22,375 nt of DNA from Pirellulales bacterium (GCA_030605745.1 JAUWHT010000248.1:1-22375), one strand, 5' to 3'; positions 14,312 through 22,375 are shown, numbered from the stretch's first letter. The notes: generated from the sequence alone by a model not told the origin. Numbers and translations: made by a program.

Positions 14312-15106
14312 TCACCATCGGGGGAGCTGCTCCAGCGTGTGTTTTGCCAGCACGTATTGTTGGTTGTCTTGAGTTCCCCGCGTCACCTGTTGGTCGCGGT
14401 CAAGTCCGCGGTGAGTCTCGCTTTCCGTCGTATGATCCTGATGAAACACTCCCGCCTGCGGATCGTACACGATCGTCGCGCCGGCCTTTTGCATGCGGTA
14501 GGCCAATTCCACTTCATGATATCCCCATCCGCTCATCCGCTCGTCGTACGGCATGTCGTGCGGCGGTTCTTTCACCGTTTCCATGAGTTGGCGGCTAAAG
14601 CTCAGACTCGCCCCCCAAACTGCCGTGAACTGTTCGGTTTCCCGGACCGTGCCGCCGGGACCGGCTAATTTGGCGCGCCGGCACGAGGACAGCTCCCAGG
14701 TCTCTTCCGGTCCCTCGAACTTCGCGCCCGTCACCAGGCAAGGCAAATCGGGGATATGCCATTTGACATGTTGCTGAATGAAATCGGGCCGCACGCACAC
14801 ATCGTCGATCTGGATGAACACCTCGGTCTGGGCGGGGCTGTGGGCGATGCATTGATTCCAACGTGCCGCGCTCATGTAGTCCGCTTCATGAATAACCGAC
14901 AGCACGTTGATAGAAATGGGGCTATACCTCGCTTGTCGGGCAAGCACCACGGCGGTATCGTCCGTGCTACCGTCATCCAACACGACAATCGCCCACCGCT
15001 GACGCGGGTAATCTTGCTCCAGCAATCGATCGATCGTCCGCCGGACGACGTCGCTCTGATTGTACGTGATGGTGTAGACCGTGACGTAGGGAATCTCTGA
15101 CACCAT
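14312..15106 (-). CDS. Family 2 glycosyltransferase
   Basis: The product is 264 aa, intact. VTVYTITYNQSDVVRRTIDR (residues 8-27) is the first strand and helix of a GT2 GT-A fold, WAIVVLDDGSTDDT (38-51) carries the nucleotide-binding D44-D45, and VFIQIDDVCVRPDF (97-109) holds the metal-binding D101-D102 pair. The conserved acceptor region is SGWGYHEVELAYRM. It uses a nucleotide-sugar to extend a glycan at the cytoplasmic face. The start ATG 15106 lies 12 nt after the upstream methyltransferase stop; a weak AGAGG stands about 10 nt before it. Its 3' end is duplicated at 12945-13250. Confidence 0.88.
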   Translation of the reverse strand: MVSEIPYVTVYTITYNQSDVVRRTIDRLLEQDYPRQRWAIVVLDDGSTDDTAVVLARQARYSPISINVLSVIHEADYMSAARWNQCIAHSPAQTEVFIQIDDVCVRPDFIQQHVKWHIPDLPCLVTGAKFEGPEETWELSSCRRAKLAGPGGTVRETEQFTAVWGASLSFSRQLMETVKEPPHDMPYDERMSGWGYHEVELAYRMQKAGATIVYDPQAGVFHQDHTTESETHRGLDRDQQVTRGTQDNQQYVLAKHTLEQLPRW

Positions 15107-15118
15107 TTGAACGAGCCT

Positions 15119-16261
15119 CTACCCATCCTTCTTCTTGATGACAATCAACGGATATGATCCGAAACGACCCAACCATAAGGGAAACCATTCCTCAAGTCGA
15201 TAGATGAGGTTCAAGAACGGTTTTCCCAAGAGCCACCCGTGGATAAGTGTTCGGGTGAACTCTTCACTCACACTACGCCACACGCGGATTTCCAGGTCGA
15301 ATCCCCACAACCGTTTGGCCAGGAGCGAGTAGTCTTGGGGGCGATAGTATAAAGGCGGTGGTTGGAATTCGTCCGCCGACGGGGTCGATTCGATATGGCT
15401 GTGCCGCTGTTTCCACGAACGCTTGAAGAGTCGTGCAAAGAAACGCCGGACGGCTCGCGCGCAACGGACAAATCTCATTGCAGACGCGCTGCGATTCCAG
15501 GCTGTAACGACAACCGCCGATGAACTCGGTCGCAACACGCGATGGAGTTCGCAAATTACCTCAGGCTGCTCGTCCACCGGGACATGGTAGAGAGCGTGAA
15601 TACATGTTGCGGCGTCGACGCTACCTTCTCTTAGCGGCAGGTTCGCCGCATCCGCCAGCAGACATAGGCACCGTTCTCCGAGACGAGCTTTCGCGTCACG
15701 AAGTGCGGTCGCCAACGTATCGACACAGACGCGGATGTCGAACTCCCTCGAATAGAGCAACTCGCCGGGATGAGGAACGGGCCCCGACCCAACGTCCAAG
15801 AAGAAACTCCCCCGCCGTTTGAGAAATCGCATGACGCGGCGTCGCGATTTGGAATTATAGTCGCGGCAAACGGGCCTCTGGTCTTCCCAAGTTAGATCTC
15901 GATACTTGCCATCCCCCGTCTTCGTCCACCCGAATGCATCGAAGTACCTTCGCACTTCCAGTGACTCGGAGCTGACCGAGCGAAAACCGTGTTCAATCGA
16001 GCCCTGAAGTGGAATGGCCGATTCCGGAAGCATCTGGATTACATCATCATCGACTGGATAGGCGATGCGCCCGTCGACCGTCGTTAACCCGGCCGTGACT
16101 CTTTCGGAATCAATCGGCAGTGTCAGCGTTGCATGCGAGTCGGCGGCAAAGTGTCCAGCGTCGATTACGGTGCGCAGGCGGCGCACCTCTTCGCCGGTCA
16201 TCGGCCGGACTTCTTGGTACGTGATCGGGCAACGCAAGATGGATGCGACTTCGTGGAGCAT
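15119..16261 (-). CDS. SAM-dependent methyltransferase with Trm112-like N-terminal domain
   Basis: The product is 380 aa, with GGGGAGG just before ATG 16261. The N-terminal ~85 residues (EVASILRCPITYQEV ... GRIAYPVDDDVIQMLPESA) follow the layout of Trm112/UPF0434-type domains, but with one Cys only, so zinc binding is probably lost. The catalytic part has motif I FFLDVGSGPVPHPGELL, strand 2 IRVCVDTLATAL, LLADAANLPLREGSVDAATC and the helix HALYHVPVDEQPEVICELHR, a Methyltransf_11 pattern. After about residue 255 there is a basic linker (RRFFARLFKRSWKQRH) and a C-terminal region rich in aromatic and hydrophobic residues (LLGKPFLNLIYRLEEWFPLW), which may contact the membrane. Its acceptor is unknown; the operon suggests a lipid-linked glycan. 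Confidence 0.82.
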   Translation of the reverse strand: MLHEVASILRCPITYQEVRPMTGEEVRRLRTVIDAGHFAADSHATLTLPIDSERVTAGLTTVDGRIAYPVDDDVIQMLPESAIPLQGSIEHGFRSVSSESLEVRRYFDAFGWTKTGDGKYRDLTWEDQRPVCRDYNSKSRRRVMRFLKRRGSFFLDVGSGPVPHPGELLYSREFDIRVCVDTLATALRDAKARLGERCLCLLADAANLPLREGSVDAATCIHALYHVPVDEQPEVICELHRVLRPSSSAVVVTAWNRSASAMRFVRCARAVRRFFARLFKRSWKQRHSHIESTPSADEFQPPPLYYRPQDYSLLAKRLWGFDLEIRVWRSVSEEFTRTLIHGWLLGKPFLNLIYRLEEWFPLWLGRFGSYPLIVIKKKDG

Positions 16262-16302
16262 ATCCTCCCCTTGCGATCTTGCCCACAGGTATGGCGCACG
16301 CG

Positions 16303-17097
16303 CTATCGTCCGCCCGGATCCCCGCGATCCAAGAACGAGTCCCGCTCAGCGGGACCTGTGCTCGGGTCGGCAATCAGTTCCTGTGCGACGAGCGACCGCA
16401 CGGCGTCCTGAATGCAGTGCAACGCCCGCTCCAGCGCGGTGCGGAACGCCTTTGCGTCTCTGCGCGGTCCCACGCTGATCAAGACGGCTCCCGCACGGAT
16501 GCTCCGCAAGCTTCCCAGCACGAACAGGGCGGCCGTCTCCATCTCCGTTGCCAAGACGCCGGCGCGTCGCCACGTTTCCCAGCGGCGGGCCTGTCCTACC
16601 GCATCGACCTGCTTCTCGCGCCGTTCGGAGTAGTAAGCGTCTTTGGAGTGGGTAACGCCCACGTGCGTGGAAATGCCGCGCCGCTCGGCCGCCGCCAGCA
16701 ACTCCGTCAGCAGGACATGATCCGCGACTGCGGGATACCCGGGATCGATGTACGCACACGTCGTGCCTTCGTCACGTACGCTGGCAGTTGAAACGATCAA
16801 CTCGTGCGGTTTGACGTGTGGCTGCAACGCACCGCAAGTGCCCAGGCGAACGATGCACGTTACGCCCAGTTCGACGAGTTCCTCCACGACAATGGCCGTG
16901 GACGGAGCCCCGATGCCCGTGGCAACGAGCAGCACCGGCGATTCACCACAGCGGGCCTCGAAGCACACGAATCCGCGCGTATCCGTGATACGTCGAGGCT
17001 CGTCGAAGTACTCAGCCATGATCGGGACTCGGGCCGGATCTCCCGTGATCAGGGCAATGCGAGATTGAGTCGAAGAGATGTCCAGGTGATCGGGCAT
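16303..17097 (-). CDS. Nucleoside phosphorylase (uridine phosphorylase-like)
   Basis: The product is 264 aa. It shows the PNP/UDP family layout: phosphate-binding ITGDPARVPIM (residues 17-27, G19-D20-P21), VATGIGAPSTAIVVEEL (58-74), IVRLGTCGALQPHVKP (82-97, R84 and the GTCG turn) and the ribose-binding ATEMETAALF (183-192, E185-M186-E187). These enzymes split a nucleoside with phosphate to base and ribose-1-phosphate. In a glycan operon this is unusual; it may salvage the uridine or other nucleoside released from spent sugar nucleotides, or act on an unusual nucleoside-sugar. The gaps are 53 bp to the aldo/keto reductase upstream and 41 bp to the methyltransferase downstream, both suited to one transcript. 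Confidence 0.85.
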   Translation of the reverse strand: MPDHLDISSTQSRIALITGDPARVPIMAEYFDEPRRITDTRGFVCFEARCGESPVLLVATGIGAPSTAIVVEELVELGVTCIVRLGTCGALQPHVKPHELIVSTASVRDEGTTCAYIDPGYPAVADHVLLTELLAAAERRGISTHVGVTHSKDAYYSERREKQVDAVGQARRWETWRRAGVLATEMETAALFVLGSLRSIRAGAVLISVGPRRDAKAFRTALERALHCIQDAVRSLVAQELIADPSTGPAERDSFLDRGDPGGR

Positions 17098-17150
17098 GGT
17101 GAGCTTTCGTGGATTCCACGCTGCCGGCGGTTGCCGGTCGGACCGGACGA

Positions 17151-18122
17151 TTACCAGGCGTAGGCCTCCGGCGCGGGGCCGCCGAAGCCCGGCCAGATCT
17201 CGTCCAACTGTTTCGTAGTTGCTGGGGAAAGCTCCAGATCCATCGCGGTCAAGCTATCGCGCAGCTGCTCTCGGGTGCGGGGACCGACCAGGGGGGCCGT
17301 CACGCCAGGACGGTTCAACAACCATGCCAAGGCGACCTGCGCTGGTGGTTCTCCTAGCTCTCGGCAAAATTCTTGATATGCATGGTATGGCTCGCGCCTT
17401 CGATCGATTTCACTCTGCGCCTCGTCGGACACGCGGCGCACGGAACCAGAACCAGGGGACCGGCCCGCCAGAACACCGCCGGCCAGCGGACTGTAGGCGA
17501 AAAAGCCCAGACCCAGAGACTGACAGGCGGGAATCACTTCCAACTCGACATGGCGCTTGATGAGGTTGTAGATACTCTGCTCGGATACAAGACCGAGGAA
17601 ACTGCGCTGTCGAGCGAATCCATTGGCTGTGGCAATGTGCCAAGCGGCGAGGTTGCAGTCTCCCACATAGATCACTTTTCCCTGCTGGACCAACTGCTCC
17701 ATGGCCTGCCAGATCTCATCCCAAGTGCTCTCCTGATCGACATGATGTATTTGGTAAAGATCAATGTAATCAGTTTGCAGTCGCCTGAGGCTGTCTTCGC
17801 AAGCGCGTCGGATGTGCAGGGCCGAGAGTTTTCCGTCGTTGGGACCGTCGCCCACGGTTCCGTAGACTTTCGTGGCCAACACGACCTCTTCGCGACGCGA
17901 GACGTCCTGGGCGAACCACCGCCCCAGTATGTGCTCGGTACTTCTCTGACCCTCCCGATAATTGTAGCTGTTGGCGGTGTCGACGAGGTTGATCCCGGCC
18001 TCCACCGCCTCGTTCAGAATCGCGTGGCTTTCCGCCTCGTCGGTGACCCAGCCGAAATTCACGGTGCCGAGGCCCAGAGCGGAGACTTTTGCTCCCAGAC
18101 ATCCCAAATGGTTGTATTTCAT
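17151..18122 (-). CDS. Aldo/keto reductase
   Basis: The product is 323 aa from ATG 18122 (MKYNHLGCLGAKVSALGLGT); the TTG at 18158 would give an unusual leader overlapping the upstream stop. The AKR catalytic tetrad is visible: D48 and Y53 in NLVDTANSYN, K85 in VLATKVYG and H126 in YQIHHVD. Other family segments are GKVIYVGDCNLAAWHI, FFAYSPLAGGVL, and a C-terminal VTAPLVGPRTREQLRDSL that binds the NADP(H) pyrophosphate. It reduces a carbonyl with NADPH, perhaps a keto-sugar nucleotide, as do the sugar 3-ketoreductases in deoxysugar clusters. Neighbours (epimerase, DegT) support this; the substrate is inferred. Confidence 0.9.
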   Translation of the reverse strand: MKYNHLGCLGAKVSALGLGTVNFGWVTDEAESHAILNEAVEAGINLVDTANSYNYREGQRSTEHILGRWFAQDVSRREEVVLATKVYGTVGDGPNDGKLSALHIRRACEDSLRRLQTDYIDLYQIHHVDQESTWDEIWQAMEQLVQQGKVIYVGDCNLAAWHIATANGFARQRSFLGLVSEQSIYNLIKRHVELEVIPACQSLGLGFFAYSPLAGGVLAGRSPGSGSVRRVSDEAQSEIDRRREPYHAYQEFCRELGEPPAQVALAWLLNRPGVTAPLVGPRTREQLRDSLTAMDLELSPATTKQLDEIWPGFGGPAPEAYAW

Positions 18123-18154
18123 GTCAGCTTTGCGTAAGCGGTAGCGGAGCAGGA

Positions 18155-19753
18155 TCAACGTGTTTTCGTGACGCCGCCCTGTTTGGCCGTCACCGAGCCG
18201 ATCCAGTTCAGTGCAAGGTCACGCTCATACATGACGCCGTAATCATCATCCGAAAAGCCCTCCAAATGCTCCAAGAAGGCCGACGCATCCGGCCGGAGTT
18301 CCGCCACCAGCCGGATGCTTTGCATCGCTCCGTAACGAACTCGGCTTTCCTCGTCCGACAAACGGGATAGCAGGAATTCTAGCCCCGGATGCCACCCGGC
18401 GCAGACCAACTTCCCCATCGCTACCGTGGCTTCAAACCGGGTGAGGAGATGGGGGTGCGACTCAGCCAGTGCGCACAGCTGTTGCCAGGCAACCTGATCA
18501 CCGGCGTACGGCGCGAAGCACCCCAACGCCCAACACACCACGTGCAGCAGGTCGACGTCGTCGGTATCCAGCAAACAATTCAGTTCTGAAACCATGTCCG
18601 CGGCACCGGGTACATCGGCGATTTCGCCCGCGAAATAAGCTGCGTGACGCTGGCGAATGACATCGCGTGTGCGTAATTCTCCGAGCAACACTCCGACGGC
18701 CACCGGTTCCGCCAGGCGCGACCCGGAGCGGCCCAGGGCCAGGGCCACAAAGGGCCGCACGTCGACGGCGTATTCTTCGGCTCGTTCGATCAGTGGCCCC
18801 GCCGCGAGATCACCCAATCGCGCCAACGACCAAGCGGTCTCATCCCGGGGATAGAACGAAGGATCCGACAAACCCTCCAAAAGATAGTCCACCGATCGAA
18901 GATCGCGAATTTTCCCCAGCGCCTGCGCCATCCTCCAGCGGACGTCGAAGTCCGGATGATCTCTGTAGGTCGTCCCAATTGCGTGTAACGTCTCAACAAT
19001 CAAAGGCACATGGGTGAGACTACTGAGCGTCAATCCCGCCCTCATCACGGTCGGCCAATCGGCATCCGGTATCTTCAGCGCATGTGCGGCTTCCTCAATT
19101 CGTTGTTCGTCCGTCAACGACGACTTCGGCAAATACTCTCGGTCCAACCGCTGAATATGGCCATAGTGATAGGCCAACGCAGCGGGTTCGAATTCCACAT
19201 GGTATCCGCGCGGCAACAACTGTTTTGACCAAAGATGGTCTTCCAGTTCATAGACGGTTTCCTCGAACGGTTGCCGTTCCCACACCGCGCGGGGGAACAT
19301 CGAGTTTGCGTTCCAGAAGTCCGAGTCCTCGGTCTCGGTCCGCCCCTGGAGGGTGGAAAAGATGTCCAAATCGCGCTTATCGAGAAACTTCGAATGCAGA
19401 GGGTAGAGTTGAGCCCCGTAAACGCCGGCCAATCCGTCATGTCCCATATGCCGAAATAGGGCTGCCAACCACCGCCGGTCTGCCGGGATCACGTGGGCGC
19501 TGACGATCGCAATATGTTGGCCCTGAGCGCCGCGGATGGCTCGATTCAGAGCCTTGCCGGGCTGGTAGTCGTCGATCGTCACAACGTGATTCGTGAAGCG
19601 GCGGGCAATCTCGCGAGAACGGTCAGTCGAGCAGTTGTCCACCGCGATCAATTCAAATTCGCCCTTCGGAAAGCTCTGTTCCGTAACGGATCGGAGCACA
19701 GGTTCCAAGTACTGCTCTTCGTCGTGAAAGCGAACGATAATCGAAACGTCCAT
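18155..19753 (-). CDS. GT2 glycosyltransferase fused to HEAT-repeat domain
   Basis: The product is 532 aa from ATG 19753, with GGAGG at 19758-19762 four nt upstream (ATG 19756 is closer than usual); both overlap the DegT stop. Residues 1-~240 are a GT2 domain: DVSIIVRFHDEEQYLEPVLR, FELIAVDNCSTDRS, and IAIVSAHVIPADRRWL (81-96), where SAH replaces the usual DxD. Further on, ELEDHLWSKQLLPRGY is the acceptor-side ED motif. From about 255 to the end there is a helical repeat array of HEAT/PBS-lyase type: RWRMAQALGKIRDLRSVDYL, TAWSLARLGDLAAGPLIERA, VALALGRSGSRLAEPVAVG and later units ending SRVRYGAMQSIRLVAELRPD. The array probably docks a partner or acceptor. Gene order puts it between DegT and the aldo/keto reductase. 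Confidence 0.85.
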   Translation of the reverse strand: MDVSIIVRFHDEEQYLEPVLRSVTEQSFPKGEFELIAVDNCSTDRSREIARRFTNHVVTIDDYQPGKALNRAIRGAQGQHIAIVSAHVIPADRRWLAALFRHMGHDGLAGVYGAQLYPLHSKFLDKRDLDIFSTLQGRTETEDSDFWNANSMFPRAVWERQPFEETVYELEDHLWSKQLLPRGYHVEFEPAALAYHYGHIQRLDREYLPKSSLTDEQRIEEAAHALKIPDADWPTVMRAGLTLSSLTHVPLIVETLHAIGTTYRDHPDFDVRWRMAQALGKIRDLRSVDYLLEGLSDPSFYPRDETAWSLARLGDLAAGPLIERAEEYAVDVRPFVALALGRSGSRLAEPVAVGVLLGELRTRDVIRQRHAAYFAGEIADVPGAADMVSELNCLLDTDDVDLLHVVCWALGCFAPYAGDQVAWQQLCALAESHPHLLTRFEATVAMGKLVCAGWHPGLEFLLSRLSDEESRVRYGAMQSIRLVAELRPDASAFLEHLEGFSDDDYGVMYERDLALNWIGSVTAKQGGVTKTR

Positions 19754-20831
19754 CATTCCTCCGCTTGTGCCTGTTTGACCGCATCGATGACAAACGAAAT
19801 CGTCGCGTCCGGCATATTCGTCCACGTAGGAAGCCACAGGGCCTGCGCGGCGATGCGTCGAGATACTTCGTAGTCGCCGCAGGCACCGTCCGCATAGATC
19901 GGCAAGTCTGGTAAGGCGGGCCAGATTGCCCGAGCATCCACGCCTCGCCGACGCAGCCTTTGGAGTAGCCGTTCCCGTTGAGATGAAGTTACGGTGTACA
20001 GCCAGCACGCCTCGTCAGCCCACTTGGCCACGGGACGCGGTTGCAGGGCTGGTCGGCAAGGCCCTGGCGATAGGCTTCCGCCACCTGGTTCCGAGCGGCC
20101 ACGAGTTGCTCCCATCGCTCGACCTGCCCCAATCCAATAGCGGCCGTGACATTCGTCATGCGGAAATTGTGCCCTACCACATCGTGCCAATAGGGCCGTT
20201 GAGGCGACATGCCGTGATTTGTAATCAACCGCATGTGGTCCGCCAACTCGTGGTCATTGGTAGCCACGCAACCGCCTTCGCCCGAGCAAACGGCCTTGTT
20301 TGCGTGGAAGCTGAACGTCGACATGCGTCCGAAACTGCCAACGGGTTTGTTGCGGTATCGCGCTCCATGAGCCTGCGCCGCGTCCTCAATCAAGGTCACA
20401 CCTAAACGTGACAGTTTCTCATAGTCGCAAGAGTGTCCCAGCAGGTCGACGGCGATGATCGCTTTCGTACGGTCGTTGATTAGCTGGCGGACGTGGTCGG
20501 TATCAAGCGTCCAACTGTCGGGGGCGATGTCGGCGAATACCGGCCTTCCACCAACGTGCTTGACAACCGCTGCAGGCGACACAAAAGTCAGTGCCGGGAC
20601 AATCACTTCGTCTCCCGGGCCGATATCAAGGGCCAGTAAGGCGAGATGCAGCGCAGTAGTCCCGCTCGAAACTGCTACAACGCGCTCACACTCCACCTTG
20701 GCTGCCACAGCGCGTTCGAATTTCTCCACATAAGCCCCCGTCCCGGAAATCCAACCGGTGTTCAAGGCATCTTCTGCGTAGCTGATTTCCTTGTCGGACA
20801 GCTGCACTTGGCACAAAGGTACTCTCATCAT
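19753..20831 (-). pseudogene. DegT/DnrJ/EryC1 aminotransferase, frameshifted (-1)
   Basis: ATG 20831 overlaps the epimerase stop as ATGA. The N-terminal frame has TGWISGTGAYVEKFERAV, VVAVSSGTTALHLALLALD, VTLIEDAAQAHGARYR (D150 contacts the PLP ring nitrogen) and the PLP lysine K179 in FSFHANKAVCSGEGG; the enzyme signature is complete. After EAYRQGLADQPC (near 20041-20065) the frame runs out at GCTP, and the expected C-terminal end, LQPRPVAKWADEACWLYTVT to AIDAVKQAQAEE-type sequence, lies in another frame down to 19753. A single missing base restores one gene. The enzyme would put an amino group on a keto-sugar nucleotide. It sits in a tightly coupled operon, so either a recent lesion or a base-call error is likely. 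Confidence 0.85.
19758..19762 (-). promoter_or_regulatory. Ribosome binding site of the GT2-HEAT gene
   Basis: GGAGG on the minus strand inside the last codons of the aminotransferase gene. It favours ATG 19753 over 19756, and shows coupling of the two genes. Confidence 0.6.
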
Positions 20832-21766
20832 TCCGTGCCCGATGATTGTTTCCTGTCTACAAAGCGAAATGCTCGCTGCATCTCTGCAATTGCCTCATCA
20901 AGACCGATGGTCGCGGCAAAACCGGTCGTCGCAAGACGATCGAACGAGATTTCATAGTTGCGTCGGTCCTCGTCCGTCCCGATGTCAGCAACTTCCCAAT
21001 GAAAAGAAGCCACCTGTTTCTGGATGCGTTTCGCAACCTCCAACTTGGTCACGTTGAGTCGCTGATCCCCACAATTGAAAATCTTGTCACGCATCGCTGT
21101 GTAACGATCCAGAGCGTGACGGAACGCCAGCGCCATGTCGTACACGTGAAGGAATGTGCGGCTGAAGTCTGCTTCGTAAATCACCACTTGACCATGCCGC
21201 ACCGCTTGATAGCAGAAATCGTTGACCAGCAGATCCAGCCGGAGACGTGGCGAAAGTCCGCACGCAGTGGCGAAACGATAGATCATCGTGTTGGGTGCCT
21301 CGGCCAACAGTTGTTCGGCGCGCGTCTTGCTGCGGCCGTATTCACTCAGGGGCCGCAGAGGTGTCTCTTCCGTGCAGAACCCCTCGGGAACGTGTCCGTA
21401 GTTGCTTGCCGTACTGGCGAACAGAACTGGCTGTTGCACGCTACGTGCCCTGATGAGGGCTTGTGTCCCGTTCACATTGACGTCCCACGCATCGTTGCCA
21501 GCGCGTTTGCAGGCAGGATAGCCAACAATCGCGGCCAAATGAATGATCGTGTCCACGTCACGCAGGTTGGACCGCAATTGTACTTCGTCGCGCACGTCGC
21601 CAACGACAAGATCGTAGTCCGGATAGCGGAAAAGCGGTAACACCGGTTCGACGCCGAAGTTGAGGCTGTCGTAACAGCGTACGGCGAAACTTTCCTTCAG
21701 AAGCACTTGGCTCAAAACCGTGCCGACGTAGCCCGCACCACCCGTGATGAGAATCCTGGCCTTCAT
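20828..21766 (-). CDS. NAD-dependent nucleotide-sugar epimerase/dehydratase
   Basis: The product is 312 aa from ATG 21766; the start overlaps the preceding GT stop as ATGA. RILITGGAGYVGTVLSQVLL holds the NAD-binding TGGAGYVG (residues 8-15). DTIIHLAAIVGYPA follows, then the catalytic strand PVLFASTASNYG and the YxxxK pair in LSEYGRSKTRAEQL (Y143, K147). The C-terminal part (RTFLHVYDMALAFRHALD, IFNCGDQRLNVTKLEV) is the usual substrate-binding half of extended SDR enzymes such as UDP-glucose 4-epimerase and dTDP-glucose dehydratase types. It prepares the nucleotide-sugar that the aminotransferase and reductase act on. Exact reaction cannot be read from the sequence. Confidence 0.9.
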   Translation of the reverse strand: MKARILITGGAGYVGTVLSQVLLKESFAVRCYDSLNFGVEPVLPLFRYPDYDLVVGDVRDEVQLRSNLRDVDTIIHLAAIVGYPACKRAGNDAWDVNVNGTQALIRARSVQQPVLFASTASNYGHVPEGFCTEETPLRPLSEYGRSKTRAEQLLAEAPNTMIYRFATACGLSPRLRLDLLVNDFCYQAVRHGQVVIYEADFSRTFLHVYDMALAFRHALDRYTAMRDKIFNCGDQRLNVTKLEVAKRIQKQVASFHWEVADIGTDEDRRNYEISFDRLATTGFAATIGLDEAIAEMQRAFRFVDRKQSSGTE

Positions 21767-22240
21767 TGCGCCTCGCTCCGTGCAGGAGAACTTCCCGCTG
21801 CAGTTACAGAATGTCGTGTCTTTTCCAACTCGTTCACAGCGCGGATGACGGCCTCGGCCAGGCGGTTCCAAGAATACTGTCGAGCGTTGCGGAAACCGGC
21901 TTCGATTAGCCGCGACCGCATATCAGAGTCTTCTTTCAACGCCAGAATTGAGTCCGCGAGCGAGTCGACCGAGATCAGATATTTGCGTTGCCCGGCCTTC
22001 CAGTAGCCCACATCCGCCGGCTCGATCAACAAGCCCCCATCACCCGTGGCTTCGGACATGATACCGCGATCATCTACACCGACAAACGGGATGCCGCATG
22101 ACTGCGCTTCAATGATTGCCAACTCGATGTCACCGCAGTGAGCCGGGTTAACGATGACGTCACAACAATTCATCCGCTCGACGTAGCCGTAGCTGTCAGG
22201 CAGCGTGAAGTCGCCTTCGCCGTTTCCGTAATTGGGCTCT
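21763..22240 (-). CDS. Glycosyltransferase (GT4-type), C-terminal part; N-terminus lost at the repeat
   Basis: About 155 codons of a GT-B glycosyltransferase C-terminal domain: DSYGYVERMNCCDVIVNPAH, DIELAIIEAQSCGIPFVGVD (the donor-binding E-x7-E-like region of GT4), MSEATGDGGLLIEPADVGYW, and a helix-rich end. The N-terminal acceptor domain is missing: at about 22238 the sequence enters the dispersed repeat, and although the frame stays open to 22359 (MWHAQNVVMGVFCVYHALRC, then AQGRATL), that part is repeat-derived and not protein. Either the repeat inserted in the gene, or the contig was joined or ended at this repeat. It is the first gene of the operon in view, overlapping the epimerase start by 4 nt. 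Confidence 0.8.
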
Positions 22241-22375
22241 TCCGGTTTTAGGTGCAAACTGCTGAAAACGGGGCGAGCCAGGGTGGCACGTCCCTGAGCG
22301 CAGCGAAGGGCGTGGTATACGCAGAACACGCCCATCACTACGTTCTGGGCGTGCCACACGATGAATAATCCGGGC
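22238..22375. repeat. Dispersed MITE-like repeat, right-end copy (3' edge cut by window end)
   Basis: 22248-22375 matches 1-128 in the same orientation with four substitutions, and it contains the left terminal inverted repeat (22238-22256) absent from the other copy. The window ends at the same phase where the first copy continues. See the left-end entry for the whole element. Confidence 0.75.

Noticed and set aside
1..22375. Circular element with terminal overlap
   Set aside because: The two ends differ at four positions and the junction genes do not join into one glycosyltransferase.
1..22375. CRISPR array
   Set aside because: No regularly spaced direct repeats are present.

Overview
This window looks like a piece of a Planctomycetota chromosome, probably a contig from an assembly that breaks at repeats. 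The reasons are a large PQQ-type beta-propeller protein with a methyltransferase-like insert and a conserved Cys-rich end, a glycosyltransferase fused to HEAT repeats, tRNA fragments followed by short orphan ORF tails, and short GTGGCACG-type dispersed repeats. The taxonomic call is inference; there is no rRNA or marker gene. The same 128-bp sequence, with 4 mismatches, sits at exactly both ends of the window.

Layout. 1-268: two copies of a dispersed repeat in opposite orientation. 269-3478 (minus): one propeller gene split by a single in-frame TGA. 3500-5550: a graveyard holding a tRNA-Gly(CCC) 3' fragment with an orphan ORF tail, a tRNA-Pro(CGG)-like fragment with a paralogous tail, a radical SAM C-terminal remnant and other decayed reading frames. 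5700-12700: an accreted patch on mixed strands with a glycosyltransferase-like protein, four radical SAM genes (two intact, one with TAG inside its CxxxCxxC motif, one frameshifted), a DegT aminotransferase with an internal deletion, a SAM methyltransferase and a 130-bp inverted-repeat element. 12945-13250: a dead partial copy of a GT2 gene.

13384-22240 is one compact minus-strand operon, read from right to left: GT4-type glycosyltransferase (truncated by the window-end repeat), NAD-dependent sugar epimerase, DegT/DnrJ/EryC1 aminotransferase (frameshifted), GT2 fused to HEAT repeats, aldo/keto reductase, nucleoside phosphorylase, SAM methyltransferase with a Trm112-like N-terminus, GT2 and FkbM methyltransferase. 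Junctions are tight; the first three stop/start pairs overlap. Together these genes look like a surface-glycan or glycolipid pathway: an NDP-sugar is epimerised, oxidised/reduced and aminated, then transferred and O-methylated.

The strongest general signal is decay. At least eight loci are broken (in-frame TGA, in-frame TAG, +1, -1, a ~75-codon deletion, an 8-nt deletion plus poly-C slip, and truncations by repeats or attachment scars), while their neighbours are intact. Either this is an accessory island losing function, or some of the one-base lesions are sequencing errors; read mapping would tell.
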